From Stenotrophomonas lacuserhaii (GTDB lineage Bacteria > Pseudomonadota > Gammaproteobacteria > Xanthomonadales > Xanthomonadaceae): DNA of 64,000 bases. Below, in pieces: positions 1 to 12,063 of the stretch. A program made the translations under genes and the position numbers. The notes beneath the pieces were generated by a model that was not told the DNA's origin, made no database searches, and worked only from the letters and a program-made list of their open reading frames with translations. Each line of letters opens with the position of its first letter. Within the stretch, counting starts at the first letter, position 1. Location: positions 1-64,000 of the forward strand of contig NZ_JACSQS010000012.1 in assembly GCF_014836545.1 (NCBI RefSeq), read 5' to 3'.

Positions 1-173
1 CGGTGGGGCTGGGCGGGGGCGTTGAGCGGCAGGGACGCCGCGAAACGAGGCCCGCATGGATGCAGTTTTTGCCGTCCCCCGACCAGCCCCACCGCCCGGC
101 CCAAATCAGAGAGGGCTTTACGCGACCTACCACGAGGGGCTCAGCCGTTCGCCAGCCCAAATCGCAGGCAACA

Positions 174-201
174 AAAAACCCGGCCGGAGCCGGGTTTCAA
201 G
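174..201 (-). terminator. Rho-independent terminator of rpsT
   Basis: Read on the minus strand this is a GC-rich hairpin (AACCCGGC / GCCGGGTT with a short TCCG loop) followed by a run of T. It lies about 40 bases past the rpsT stop. The remaining sequence from 1 to 173 shows no gene I can support. Confidence 0.85.
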
Positions 202-241
202 TAGCAGCCAACACCTTGGGGGTGAGGGCGACTTCGCCTGA

Positions 242-511
242 TCAGGCGGCCTTGAGGGCCTTGATGCGGGCGGTCAGGCGGCTCTTGTGGCGAGCAGCCT
301 TGTTCTTGTGGATCAGACCACGCGCGCTGAAACGATCGAGGATCGGCTGGGCAACGGTGAAAGCGGCTTCGGCGCCGGCTGCATCGTTGTTATCCAGAGC
401 CTTGATCACTTTCTTGACAGCGGTGCGCAGCATCGAGCGCTGAGCCACGTTGCGCGCGTTGCGCACGACGGTCTGCTTGGCGCGCTTCTTGGCGGACTTG
501 ATATTGGCCAC
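242..511 (-). CDS. rpsT: 30S ribosomal protein S20
   Basis: The 89-residue, Lys/Arg/Ala-rich protein begins [14 protein letters not shown], the hallmark of bacterial S20, which binds 16S rRNA in the small subunit. Its length matches the family (about 87). The start codon is GTG (509-511 on the minus strand). Non-AUG starts are known for rpsT in enterobacteria, where they matter for autoregulation; whether that applies here is inference. The gene is monocistronic, divergent from murJ, with its own promoter and a strong terminator. Confidence is high. Confidence 0.98.
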   Translation of the reverse strand: MANIKSAKKRAKQTVVRNARNVAQRSMLRTAVKKVIKALDNNDAAGAEAAFTVAQPILDRFSARGLIHKNKAARHKSRLTARIKALKAA

Positions 512-559
512 GGTGGTGGTTTCCTGAAAAATCGGTGTTATGGGAACAGCAAGCTAGCT

Positions 560-588
560 AGTATGATGACTCGAGAAATGTACGTCAA
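560..588 (-). promoter_or_regulatory. Sigma-70 promoter of rpsT
   Basis: On the minus strand TTGACG (583-588) is separated by 17 bases from CATACT (560-565), a near-consensus sigma-70 promoter about 50 bases upstream of the rpsT start. It sits in the 101-base divergent gap shared with murJ. Confidence 0.7.
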
Positions 589-612
589 GTCGATTGTCAA
601 GAGGATGTTTGA

Positions 613-2220
613 GTGAGTTCACCCAAGATGCTGCGGGGCCTGCTGTCGTTCAGCAGCATGACAATGGTTTCGCGGGTGTTGGGGCTCGTACGGGACACCG
701 TCATCACCACGACTTTTGGTACGAACGCCACGACGGACGCGTTCTGGGTCGCCTTCAGGGTACCTAATTTCCTTCGCCGGTTGTTCGCCGAGGGCTCTTT
801 TGCCACCGCCTTCGTGCCGGTGTTCACTGAAGTGAAGGAGACCCGCAGCCACGAGGAGCTGCGTGACCTGATGGCGCGGGTGGCCGGGACGCTCGCTGGC
901 GTGTTGATGGTGGTGACGGCGCTGGCGCTGATCTTCGCGCCGCAGCTGGCCAATCTGTTCGCCAGCGGCGCCACCACCGATCCGGCCAAGCAGGGCCTGC
1001 TGGTCGACCTGTTCCGGCTGACGTTCCCGTTCCTGTTCTTCGTCTCGCTGACCGCGCTGGCGGGCGGGGCGCTGAACAGCTTCCAGAAATTCGCGATGCC
1101 GGCGCTGACCCCGGTCATCCTCAACCTGTGCATGATCGGTGGCGCGCTGTGGCTGGCCCCGCGCATGGATGTGCCGATTCTGGCGCTGGGCTGGTCGGTG
1201 CTGGTGGCCGGCATGCTGCAGTTGCTGTTCCAGTTGCCCTCGCTGAAGGGCATCAACCTGCTCACCCTGCCGCGTTGGGGCTGGAACCACCCCGGCGTGC
1301 GCAAGGTGATGACGCTGATGATCCCGACCCTGTTCGGTTCGTCGGTGGCGCAGATCAACCTGCTGCTGGATACCGTCATCGCCGCCAAACTGACCGACGG
1401 CTCGCAGTCCTGGTTGTCCCTGGCTGACCGCTTCCTGGAGCTGCCGCTGGGCGTGTTCGGGGTAGCGCTGGGCACGGTGATCCTGCCGGCATTGGCGCGG
1501 CACCACGTCGGCACCGACCGCGCGGGCTTCTCCAATGCGCTGGACTGGGGCCTGCGGATGACCCTGCTGATCTCCATCCCGGCCATGCTGGGGCTGCTGC
1601 TGCTGGCCGAACCGCTGATCGCCACGATCTTCCAGCACGGCCAGTTCAGCGCGTTCGATACCCGCATGACCGCGCTGGCGGTGTACGGGCTGAGCTTCGG
1701 CCTGCCGGCCTTTGCGTTGTTGAAGGTCGTGCTGCCGGCCTTCTACGCCCGCCAGGACACCCGCACCCCGGTGCGCGCCGGCATCGCCGCGCTGGTGGCC
1801 AACATGGTGTTCAACTTCGCCCTGCTGGCGGTGCTGTACCACGTGATGGTGCCGGCGGAGCTGCGCGCGCAGGGCGTCATGCAGGCGCTGGGCCAGCAGC
1901 CGGGGCTGCACCTGGCGCTCGGCATCGCCAGTGCGCTGTCCAGCTACCTGAACCTCGGGCTGCTCTGGTACTGGCTGGGCAAGACCGACGTGTATGAGCG
2001 CCGCCCCGGTTGGACGCGTTTCCTGGTCCGCCTGGCGGTGTCGTGCGTGGCGATGGTGGGCGTGCTGCTGGCCCTGCTGTACTGGCTGCCGGCGTTCTCG
2101 CCGATGGGCCTGTGGCAGCGGATCGGCGCGCTGTCGCTGCTGGTCGGGGCGGGCGGGGCGACCTACCTGCTGGTGCAGGTGGCGCTGGGCCTGCGTCCGC
2201 GCGACCTGCGTGGGCATTGA
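613..2220 (+). CDS. murJ: Lipid II flippase MurJ
   Basis: This 535-residue integral membrane protein of the MVF/MATE-like fold flips the peptidoglycan precursor lipid II across the inner membrane. The N-terminus (SSPKMLRGLLSFSSMTMVSR, then GLVRDTVITTTFG) and the FRVPNFLRRLFAEGSFATAF segment are diagnostic for MurJ/MviN. About fourteen hydrophobic segments follow. The GTG start at 613 is preferred because AAGAGGA lies eight bases upstream; the in-frame ATG at 628 would lose this spacing. It is the first gene of the cluster with ribF, ileS, lspA and ispH. The length is slightly above the E. coli protein (511). Confidence 0.96.
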   Translation: MSSPKMLRGLLSFSSMTMVSRVLGLVRDTVITTTFGTNATTDAFWVAFRVPNFLRRLFAEGSFATAFVPVFTEVKETRSHEELRDLMARVAGTLAGVLMVVTALALIFAPQLANLFASGATTDPAKQGLLVDLFRLTFPFLFFVSLTALAGGALNSFQKFAMPALTPVILNLCMIGGALWLAPRMDVPILALGWSVLVAGMLQLLFQLPSLKGINLLTLPRWGWNHPGVRKVMTLMIPTLFGSSVAQINLLLDTVIAAKLTDGSQSWLSLADRFLELPLGVFGVALGTVILPALARHHVGTDRAGFSNALDWGLRMTLLISIPAMLGLLLLAEPLIATIFQHGQFSAFDTRMTALAVYGLSFGLPAFALLKVVLPAFYARQDTRTPVRAGIAALVANMVFNFALLAVLYHVMVPAELRAQGVMQALGQQPGLHLALGIASALSSYLNLGLLWYWLGKTDVYERRPGWTRFLVRLAVSCVAMVGVLLALLYWLPAFSPMGLWQRIGALSLLVGAGGATYLLVQVALGLRPRDLRGH

Positions 2221-2295
2221 TCCACGGCCACCACGGCTATACTTCATGGTTACCACAGTTGATCCAGCGGCCCGTGCCGGCCGCGAGCGGAGTTG

Positions 2296-3239
2296 ATGAG
2301 CAGGTTGTTTCGAAGCGTTGAGGGCGGGGCGTTGTTCCCGCACGGAAGCGTGGTCTGCATTGGTGCCTTCGACGGCCTGCACCTGGGCCACCGGGCGCTG
2401 GTGCGCCACGCCGTCGCCCGTGCCCGCGCGCTGGGCGTGCCGGCCGTGGCCGTGGCCTTCGAGCCGTTGCCGCGCGAGTTCTTCGCCCAGGGCACGCCGC
2501 CACCGCGGTTGACGCTGGCGCGCGGCAAGGTGGAGATGCTGCGCGAACTTGGCGTGGATGCCATCGGCCTGCTGCGTTTCGATGCGCGCATGGCCGCCAT
2601 GCAGGCCGAGGACTTCGTGCAGCGCCTGCTGGTACAGCGGCTGAGCGCCCGTGAAGTGTGGATCGGCCCGGAATTCCAGTTCGGCAATCGTCGGCGCGGC
2701 AACCTGGCGTTGCTGCAGCAGATGGGCGCCCAGCTCGGCTTCCAGGCCAATGAAATCGAGCCGGTCCATCTGCGCGGTGAGCGCATCTCCAGCACCCGCA
2801 TCCGCCAGCTGCTGCTGGCCGGTGATTTCGACCACGCCAGCGACCTGCTGGGGCGGCCCTACGCGATCAGCGGACGGGTCGTGCGCGGGCGCCAGCTGGG
2901 CCGTACGCTGGGCTATCCCACCGCCAACCTGCGTTTCCCGAAGACGCCAGCGCTGTCGGGCATCTATGCCACCCTGGTGCACGGCGTTTTCGAGCAGCCG
3001 TGGCCGTCGGTGTCCAGCTTCGGCACCCGCCCCACCGTGGACGGCGTGGAGCCGCTGCTGGAAGCCCACCTTTTCGATTTCCAGGGCGACCTGTACGGTC
3101 GACACATCGACGTCGAGTTCGTGGCCAAGCTGCGCGACGAAGAAAAGTTCAATGATCTGGCGGCACTGACCGACCAGATGCACCGCGATGCCGAACAGGC
3201 GCGCGCCATCCTTTCCGAACATAGATTGCGAGCCACTGC

Positions 3240-3243
<4 letters not shown>
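2296..3243 (+). CDS. ribF: Bifunctional riboflavin kinase / FAD synthetase
   Basis: The enzyme converts riboflavin to FMN and then FAD in the cytoplasm. The N-terminal adenylyltransferase half carries [14 protein letters not shown] (HxGH-type nucleotide binding) and ERISSTRIR (the ISSTxxR signature). The C-terminal kinase half carries [20 protein letters not shown] and ends in the expected helical tail. About 315 residues, normal for the family. The ATG at 2296 follows an in-frame TTG at 2293 and has GCGGAG upstream. The stop overlaps the ileS GTG (GTGA), so the two genes are translationally coupled. Confidence 0.96.
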
Positions 3244-6070
<2,827 letters not shown>

Positions 6071-6071
<1 letters not shown>

Positions 6072-6589
6072 TGACCGCCGTCCGTCCGCGTCCGAACGCG
6101 CTGATCTGGCTGGTCCTGTCGGTGGTGGTCATCATCCTGGACCAGTGGAGCAAGGCCTGGGTGCTCTCCAGCCTGCCCGAATACGAGCCGGTGCCGGTCA
6201 TTGAAGGCTTCTGGAACTGGTTCCGCACCTACAACACCGGGGCGGCGTTCAGCTTCCTCAGTGATGCCGGCGGCTGGCAGAAGTACTTCTTCACCGTGCT
6301 GGCGATCGGCATCAGTGGCCTGATGGCGTGGTGGCTGTACGGCACCGCCCGCAGCAACTGGCGCAGCGCGCTGCCGTTCGCGCTGGTGATCGGCGGGGCC
6401 ATCGGCAACGTGATCGACCGCCAGGTGCACGGCCATGTGGTGGATTTCATCCAGTGGTACGTGGGCGACCACTACTGGCCCTCGTTCAACATCGCCGATG
6501 CGGCGATCGTGGTAGGCGCCGTCGGTATCGCGGTGTTTGGCCTGTTCGAGGGCAAGTCGTCCAAAAAAGCGGATAATACGACCCCGTAA
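6071..6589 (+). CDS. lspA: Lipoprotein signal peptidase (signal peptidase II)
   Basis: This inner-membrane aspartyl protease removes signal peptides from diacylglyceryl-modified prolipoproteins. The 172-residue protein has four hydrophobic segments and the conserved blocks [27 protein letters not shown] and the [11 protein letters not shown] block with the second catalytic Asp. I chose the ATG at 6071, which overlaps the ileS stop, over an upstream in-frame GTG. In E. coli an FKBP gene (fkpB) sits between lspA and ispH; here only 36 bases separate the two and no such gene is present. Confidence 0.96.
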
Positions 6590-6625
6590 CCCCCCAAGCC
6601 GGCCGACGCCGGGAGACGTTGATAG

Positions 6626-7576
6626 ATGGATGTCCTGCTCGCCAATCCGCGTGGTTTCTGTGCTGGTGTCGATCGTGCGATCGAGATCGTGAAGCGCGCG
6701 ATCGAAACGCTCGGTGCCCCCATCTACGTGCGCCATGAAGTGGTGCACAACCGTTTCGTGGTCGACGACCTGAAGCAGCGTGGCGCCATCTTCGTCGAGG
6801 AACTGGACGAAGTGCCGGACAACAACACGGTCATCTTCAGCGCACACGGCGTATCCCAGGCGGTGCGCCAGGAAGCCGATCGCCGTGGCCTGAAAGTGTT
6901 CGATGCTACTTGTCCGCTGGTGACCAAGGTGCATTTCGAAGTGGCGCGCCATTGCCGCGCTGGCCGCGACGTGGTGCTGATCGGCCATGCCGGCCACCCC
7001 GAAGTGGAAGGCACCATGGGCCAGTGGAACCAGGAAGCGGGCACCGGGAAAATCTACCTGGTGGAAGACGTGGAGCAGGTGGCCTCGCTGGTGCTCGACC
7101 AGCCGGAAAACTTCGCCTACACCACCCAGACCACGCTGTCGGTGGATGACACGCGCGGCATCATCGATGCGCTGCGTGCCAAGTTCCCCGCCATGCAGGG
7201 GCCAAAGAACGACGACATCTGCTACGCCACCCAGAACCGCCAGGACGCCGTGCGCGACCTGGCCAAGCGCTGCGACCTGGTGCTGGTGGTGGGCTCGCCG
7301 AACAGCTCCAATTCCAACCGGTTGAGCGAACTGGCTCGCCGTGAGGGCGTGGAGTCCTACCTGATAGACGGCGCGCACGAGATCGATCCCGCGTGGGTGA
7401 TCGGCAAGCAGCACATCGGCGTCACCGCCGGTGCATCGGCGCCGCAGGTGCTGGTGGACGGCGTGCTGGCCCGCCTGCGCGAACTCGGTGCCGACGGCAT
7501 CGGCGAGCTGGAAGGCGAACCCGAATCGATGGTGTTCGCCCTGCCCAAGGAACTGCGCCTGCGTCTGGTCGACTGA
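6626..7576 (+). CDS. ispH: 4-hydroxy-3-methylbut-2-enyl diphosphate reductase
   Basis: This [4Fe-4S] enzyme catalyses the last step of the MEP isoprenoid pathway, giving IPP and DMAPP. The three cluster cysteines are C12 (RGFCAGV), C96 ([10 protein letters not shown]) and C199 ([10 protein letters not shown]). The [10 protein letters not shown] block binds the diphosphate of the substrate. At 316 residues it is full length. It is last in the murJ-to-ispH cluster and is followed by a palindromic repeat at 7594. Confidence 0.97.
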   Translation: MDVLLANPRGFCAGVDRAIEIVKRAIETLGAPIYVRHEVVHNRFVVDDLKQRGAIFVEELDEVPDNNTVIFSAHGVSQAVRQEADRRGLKVFDATCPLVTKVHFEVARHCRAGRDVVLIGHAGHPEVEGTMGQWNQEAGTGKIYLVEDVEQVASLVLDQPENFAYTTQTTLSVDDTRGIIDALRAKFPAMQGPKNDDICYATQNRQDAVRDLAKRCDLVLVVGSPNSSNSNRLSELARREGVESYLIDGAHEIDPAWVIGKQHIGVTAGASAPQVLVDGVLARLRELGADGIGELEGEPESMVFALPKELRLRLVD

Positions 7577-7593
7577 CCGCCGCGCAGCCTCTG

Positions 7594-7616
7594 GTAGCGC
7601 CGACCGATGGTCGGCG
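7594..7616. repeat. REP-like palindrome (GTAGCGCCGACC type)
   Basis: GTAGCGCCGACCGATGGTCGGC forms a hairpin (GCCGACC / GGTCGGC) just after ispH. The same unit recurs near 9679, 12041, 19215, 41571 and 49170. It is typical of the dispersed repeats of Stenotrophomonas. Confidence 0.75.
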
Positions 7617-7766
7617 AGCGAAGCGGCCGCCTTTGCGTTTGACGTTCCGGGCGATTCCCACCCGACTTTGCCCAATCCGGCCACCGGCCGATCCGTGACC
7701 TTTGGCCATGGGGCGGGGCATTGCCGTGGGCCTAGGATCAAGGTTCCCCTTCTGCTGGAACTGCCG

Positions 7767-9650
7767 ATGAAAACCCGTGCCCTGGCGCTGTCCGTCCTGC
7801 TCTCGTTGACGACAACGCCGGCACTCGCGCAGACCCCGCCGCCAGCCGGCAGTGCCTGGCCCGGCACGCTGCGCATCAACGTCGACGCACGCGACCTGGA
7901 CCGCCGCATCTTCAAGGTCACCGCCACGGTGCCGGCCAAGCCGGGCCCGCTGACCCTGCTGTATCCGCAGTGGCTGCCGGGCAACCATTCGCCCAGTGGC
8001 CCGATCGACAAACTGGCCGGCCTGCAGGTCACTGCCAATGGCAAGCCGCTGAAGTGGGAGCGTGACCAGTTCAACGTGTATGCCTTCAAGGTGGATGTGC
8101 CGCAGGGCGCCACCGAAGTGGTGGCGCGCTTCAATTACCTGTCTTCGCAGGGCGGCAGCCAGGGCCGCGTGGTGATGACCCCGGAAATGCTCAACCTGCA
8201 GTGGAACGCCAGTTCGTTGTATCCCAGCGGGGTGGATGCCGGAGGGCTGCAGGCGCAGGCCAGCGTGACCCTGCCGGCCGGCTGGTCCTATGCGACCGCG
8301 CTGGAAACCGAGCGCCGCGACGGCGACACCGTGGTATTCAAGCCGATCAGCTATGAGCACCTGGTGGATTCGCCGTTGTTTGCCGGCGAGCACTTCCAGC
8401 GCTTCGACCTGGATCCCGGCGCGAAGCAGCCTGTGCACCTGAATGTGTTCGCCGACGATGCCAAATCGCTGAAGGCCAGCGCGGAGCAACTGAAGGCGCA
8501 CCGCGCGCTGGTGCAGCAGATGGACAAGCTGTACGGCGCACGCCATTTCGATCATTACGACTTCCTGCTGGCCCTGACCGACAAGCTGGGCGGCATCGGG
8601 CTGGAGCACCACCGTTCCAGCGAAAACAGCGGCGATGTGGGCTACTTCACCGAGTGGGACAAGAACTGGTGGGCGCGCGATCTGCTGCCGCACGAGTACA
8701 ACCATTCCTGGAACGGCAAGTACCGCCGAGGTGCCGACCTGGCAACCGCCAACTTCAACGTGCCGATGGGCGACAGCCTGCTGTGGGTGTACGAAGGGCA
8801 GACCCAGTTCTGGGGCCAGGTGCTGGCCGCGCGCTCGGGCCTGTGGAGTACCGACCAAGCGCGTGACATGCTCGCCAACGTGGCGGCGACGTTCGATCGC
8901 GGGCGTCCCGGACTGGCCTGGCGGCCGCTGCAGGACACCACCAACGACCCGACCATCGCCCAGCGCCGTGGTCTGGCGTACCGCAACTACCAGATGAGCG
9001 AAGACTACTATTCCGGCGGGCAGATGCTGTGGCTGGAAGTGGAGGGCAAGCTGCGTGCGCTGAGCGGTGGCAAGCGTGGCCTGGATGATTTCGCCAAGGC
9101 CTTCTTCGGCATGGACAACGGCGCGTGGGACGTCAATCCGTACACCTTCGATGACGTGGTGGCCACCTTGAACACCATCGCCCCGGCGGACTGGGCCGGC
9201 TTCCTGCGCGAGCGCCTGGATGGGCATGGATCGCTGATCGGCGGGCTGGAAATGGCGGGCTGGAAGCTGGCTTACCGTGATACCCCGAACGAGGCCTTCA
9301 AGGCGCAGGAAACCCGCGCCAAGGCCGCACTGCTGACCTATTCCATCGGGGCTACCGTGACCGACGCCGGCGTGGTGGGTGACGTGGTCTGGGACAGCCC
9401 GGCCTTCAACGCCGGTCTTGCACCGGGCATGACCGTGATCGCCGTGGACGGACGCGAGTACAAGAGCGAGCGCCTGAAGGAGGTCGTGGCCGGCTCCAGG
9501 GACAGCAAGGCGCCGATCACCCTGCTGGTGAAACATTTCGACCGGGTAATGCCGATCAGCATCGATTACCACGGCGGCGCGCAGTACCCCGCGCTGGAAC
9601 GGATTGCCGGCACGCGCGATGGGTTGTCCGCGCTGTGGAAGGCGCGCTGA
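7767..9650 (+). CDS. Exported M61-family metallopeptidase with PDZ domain
   Basis: A 627-residue protein with a signal peptide (MKTRALALSVLLSLTTTPAL, cleavage after ALA). An N-terminal beta domain is followed by the zinc motif HEYNH at residues 309-313 in the context HEYNHSWNGKY, typical of M61 (glycyl aminopeptidase-like) enzymes. A PDZ-like region sits near the C-terminus (GDVVWDSPAFNAGLAPGMTV). It probably acts on peptides or proteins in the periplasm; the substrate is unknown. The ATG at 7767 is chosen because the frame upstream of it lacks family features and crosses a repeat. It appears monocistronic. Confidence 0.9.
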   Translation: MKTRALALSVLLSLTTTPALAQTPPPAGSAWPGTLRINVDARDLDRRIFKVTATVPAKPGPLTLLYPQWLPGNHSPSGPIDKLAGLQVTANGKPLKWERDQFNVYAFKVDVPQGATEVVARFNYLSSQGGSQGRVVMTPEMLNLQWNASSLYPSGVDAGGLQAQASVTLPAGWSYATALETERRDGDTVVFKPISYEHLVDSPLFAGEHFQRFDLDPGAKQPVHLNVFADDAKSLKASAEQLKAHRALVQQMDKLYGARHFDHYDFLLALTDKLGGIGLEHHRSSENSGDVGYFTEWDKNWWARDLLPHEYNHSWNGKYRRGADLATANFNVPMGDSLLWVYEGQTQFWGQVLAARSGLWSTDQARDMLANVAATFDRGRPGLAWRPLQDTTNDPTIAQRRGLAYRNYQMSEDYYSGGQMLWLEVEGKLRALSGGKRGLDDFAKAFFGMDNGAWDVNPYTFDDVVATLNTIAPADWAGFLRERLDGHGSLIGGLEMAGWKLAYRDTPNEAFKAQETRAKAALLTYSIGATVTDAGVVGDVVWDSPAFNAGLAPGMTVIAVDGREYKSERLKEVVAGSRDSKAPITLLVKHFDRVMPISIDYHGGAQYPALERIAGTRDGLSALWKAR

Positions 9651-9678
9651 CCTCACCGTTGAGGCTCAGCCTGCCCCG

Positions 9679-9861
9679 GTAGCGCCGAAGGCAGCGGCAG
9701 GAGCCGCTGCCAACGTCGCTTACGACGGCCCGGAGGGGGCCGGCCAGGACGGCCGGCATCGCCATGCTCGGCGAGCAGCATGCTGATCCATCTGCAAGGG
9801 TCAGCCTGCCCCGGTAGCGCCGAGCCATGCTCGGCGAGCAGCATCCTGATCCATCTGCACA
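9679..9861. repeat. Composite palindromic repeat (BIME-like) with duplicated segment
   Basis: A block starting GTAGCGCCGAAGGCAGCGGC carries several nested hairpins (AGCGGC/GCCGCT, CCGGCC/GGCCGG). About 100 bases of it match 41613-41710 at roughly 90 percent by eye. Inside it, a 35-base stretch (9762-9796, beginning CCATGCTCGGCGAGC) is repeated at 9825-9859 with one difference. The second copy encodes the last residues of the gene on the minus strand ending at 9801. Confidence 0.75.
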
Positions 9862-10814
9862 CGCGACGGATTGCCGGGATCGTAAATAATCCGCATCGTC
9901 TCCCGTGGAATCGTCGCCAGATCAATCAACGGCACGTAGCGCCGGATCACCGCGCGCTGCGGCTGTCCGGCCGCATCGGTAAACCGCAGCTGGAACTCCA
10001 CCTGCGGCTGTTCGTTGAAAAACGCACCGGTCTGCCGTACGTCGTCGATGATGGCAACAGTGCCCACGCCGCGATACTTCAGCGCATTGGCCGCCGCATC
10101 CGCTTGCAGCCGGCGCATCAACAGTCGTATGCCAACGACGAACACCCACAGCACCAGCGGACAGATCAGCAGCGGATGCCCAAGGCTGAGAAACGTCCAG
10201 CCCAGTCCATCGTTCTGCAGGTGCCACGCCACGCCATACGCACTCGCGACCACTGCCACGAACAACACGCCGATCGAAGCGCGCAGCCATAGCGTGCTGT
10301 GGTTGATCTCCGGCGTGCCGCCTTCCAGGGACATGTTGGGATAGGGGCCGGGCGAGCGGCTCAAACGGGCGGGCAGCGTGCGGCCGACTTCGTAGCGCCG
10401 CTGCATCGGCTTGCTGTCCACCAGCACGAGTTCATCGGTGATGGGTGTGCCAGACAGATTGTCGAAGGCCAGGCGCAGCCGCAGCTGCGGGAAACCGTCG
10501 ACGCTGCCGGGCAAGCAGACCACCTGCTCGATGAGTGCATTGCGCGGCTCACCGCAGGTCAGGATGTCGTGCATCCGGCGCACCGAGCGCACTCCGGCGA
10601 GCACGAGGGTATCTACGTAGACGTAGAGCAGCCCCAGCCACAAGCCCACGGAGACGGCCAGCATCGTCAGCGCCCACGCCGGCGCGATTCGGGCCTCCAG
10701 CGGCACGGGGTAACTGGCTTGGCCGTATATCATCACGGGCACGCCGACGGCGAACATCAGCGCGAAGAACAGCAGGAATGCGCCCCAGAACCAGAGTGGA
10801 TTTTTCACGGCCAT
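9801..10814 (-). CDS. DUF3592-like membrane protein
   Basis: A 337-residue protein with an N-terminal pair of membrane segments (residues about 8-30 and 45-75), a soluble region, two more segments near the middle, and a C-terminal beta-rich region (VGTVAIIDDVRQTG, then VEFQLRFTDAAGQPQ) that resembles the DUF3592 fold. No catalytic motif is visible and the function is unknown. The last 13 residues (AARRAWLGATGAG) and the stop codon are encoded by a palindromic repeat, so the native C-terminus may have been replaced or extended. It is divergent from the next gene. Confidence 0.8.
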   Translation of the reverse strand: MAVKNPLWFWGAFLLFFALMFAVGVPVMIYGQASYPVPLEARIAPAWALTMLAVSVGLWLGLLYVYVDTLVLAGVRSVRRMHDILTCGEPRNALIEQVVCLPGSVDGFPQLRLRLAFDNLSGTPITDELVLVDSKPMQRRYEVGRTLPARLSRSPGPYPNMSLEGGTPEINHSTLWLRASIGVLFVAVVASAYGVAWHLQNDGLGWTFLSLGHPLLICPLVLWVFVVGIRLLMRRLQADAAANALKYRGVGTVAIIDDVRQTGAFFNEQPQVEFQLRFTDAAGQPQRAVIRRYVPLIDLATIPRETMRIIYDPGNPSRVQMDQDAARRAWLGATGAG

Positions 10815-10945
10815 GTGAGGGAGTACAGGGGAGGGCAGCGTACTACAGGGGTGTCAGGACCTTGTCGGGAATGGCGTTGGGGCCATGTGCAGCTTGTGAC
10901 GTTTGAGGGCACTATGAGGACGACGCAGCAGGAGCACGGGACGCG

Positions 10946-11881
10946 ATGAGAAGGACAGCGGTAATCGCAGGATGCGTAGTGGTGGTCGTGGCAATCGGCG
11001 GTGCGCTCTGGTGCTGGCGTGGCGATGCGCAGCCCGGGACGGTGTCGGCTGTTGAAGCGGACCTTGTCGGGGGTGTTGCAGGCAGCGCAATGCCCGTCGC
11101 ACAGCTCACGCCCCGGCAGCCTTCAGGCCGCCCCGGAGCTTCCGCCTACGATCCAGCCATGCTGCAGCAAGTGGGCGCGAAGGCCTACAGCATCCACCGC
11201 CCCCCGGCGTGGCGGGCTCCCGGGGACGCGAAGCTACAGGTACTCGCGCTGAAGCCGCGCTCGGACGCGGGTGACGGTCTTGCCACGTATGAAATCGAGC
11301 TCGCGGTGCGTGACTGCAGGAATCTGATCTCCGGGGAACCCGAAGCGAGCTGGCAGGCCATGCGGCGCGCCGGCATGCGACCCGATCCGGACTTCCTGAG
11401 CAAGCTGGAGGTGCGCCTGGGCGAGTGCGTCGCCCTGAGCCAGGACCCCGCGCTCTACCAGGCGCCGTGGCTGGCACGCGCGGCCGAGCAGGGCTCGGTG
11501 GAGGCGCAGTTGCTCTACGCGATCGACGTGCGAACGGCGGTGGGTGCGGCGTCGGCAGAGGAACTGGCTGAGCGCGAGGAGGACGTACTGGCGTGGCGTG
11601 AGACCTCCCTGCGCTACCTGCATGCGCTGGCGGACGGCGGCAACGTGGAGGCGCTGTCAGGCCTGCAGAGCGTTCATGAAAGTGGTTACCGGACCGTCAA
11701 GGATCCGGTCGCGGCTTACGCCTACGGGCAGGTGCTGCAACGGCTGAGCCCCACGTTCTGGTCCGATGCGCTGCTGGCCGAGTCCCGCCAGGCCCTGTCC
11801 CTGGACCAGCAGCGGATGGCCGCCGAGCAGGCGGAAGCAATCTACCGCCGCTGCTGCATGCTGCCCGGGTCCGGTGATTGA
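10946..11881 (+). CDS. Membrane-anchored protein with Sel1-like repeats
   Basis: A 311-residue protein starting with an uncleaved-looking membrane anchor (RRTAVIAGCVVVVVAIGGAL) followed by a periplasmic region. The C-terminal half has Sel1/TPR-like helices (AAEQGSVEAQLLYAIDV; HALADGGNVEALSGLQSVHE; DPVAAYAYGQVL). Such repeats usually mediate protein contacts; no enzyme motif is seen. AGGAG lies 12 bases before the ATG. The stop codon overlaps the -35 box of the tRNA-Thr promoter. Confidence 0.8.
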   Translation: MRRTAVIAGCVVVVVAIGGALWCWRGDAQPGTVSAVEADLVGGVAGSAMPVAQLTPRQPSGRPGASAYDPAMLQQVGAKAYSIHRPPAWRAPGDAKLQVLALKPRSDAGDGLATYEIELAVRDCRNLISGEPEASWQAMRRAGMRPDPDFLSKLEVRLGECVALSQDPALYQAPWLARAAEQGSVEAQLLYAIDVRTAVGAASAEELAEREEDVLAWRETSLRYLHALADGGNVEALSGLQSVHESGYRTVKDPVAAYAYGQVLQRLSPTFWSDALLAESRQALSLDQQRMAAEQAEAIYRRCCMLPGSGD

Positions 11882-11906
11882 CCGGCTGTTCCCCAGCCCC
11901 TAGAAT
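11878..11906 (+). promoter_or_regulatory. Sigma-70 promoter of tRNA-Thr
   Basis: TTGACC (11878-11883), a 17-base spacer and TAGAAT (11901-11906) sit ten bases before the tRNA. The -35 box overlaps the stop codon of the upstream gene. Confidence 0.75.
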
Positions 11907-11916
11907 TGCCTGCTCA

Positions 11917-11992
11917 GCCGGAATAGCTCAGTTGGTAGAGCGGCGCATTCGTAATGCGTAGGTCGTAGGTTCGATTCCTATTTCCGGCACCA
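11917..11992 (+). tRNA. tRNA-Thr (anticodon CGT)
   Basis: A complete 76-base tRNA including an encoded CCA. The acceptor stem is GCCGGAA/TTCCGGC, the D-arm carries AGCTCAGTTGGTAGAG, the anticodon arm is GCGCA-TTCGTAA-TGCGT with anticodon CGT (reads ACG), and the T-arm has GTTCGATTC. The 3' end is partly duplicated about 1.47 kb downstream, marking this tRNA as a possible integration site. Confidence 0.96.
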
Positions 11993-12000
11993 GTTGTACG

Positions 12001-12029
12001 AAAAGCCCCGGCCTTGGTCGGGGCTTTTT
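12001..12029 (+). terminator. Terminator after tRNA-Thr
   Basis: AAAAGCCCCGGCC-TTGG-TCGGGGCTTTTT: a strong hairpin followed by a T run immediately downstream of the tRNA. Confidence 0.9.
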
Positions 12030-12039
12030 GTATGGGGCG

Positions 12040-12063
12040 GTAGCGCCGACCCATGGTCGGCGG
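12040..12063. repeat. REP-like palindrome
   Basis: GTAGCGCCGACCCATGGTCGGC, the same unit as at 7594, located just after the tRNA terminator and before the RHS gene. Confidence 0.7.

Noticed and set aside
3-443. Plus-strand open frame across the rpsT terminator
   Set aside because: It overlaps the terminator and rpsT and has no recognisable protein character.
619-3222. 867-codon open frame antisense to murJ and ribF
   Set aside because: Composition is His/Gln/Arg-rich with no domains, a typical shadow of high-GC genes; both sense genes are certain.
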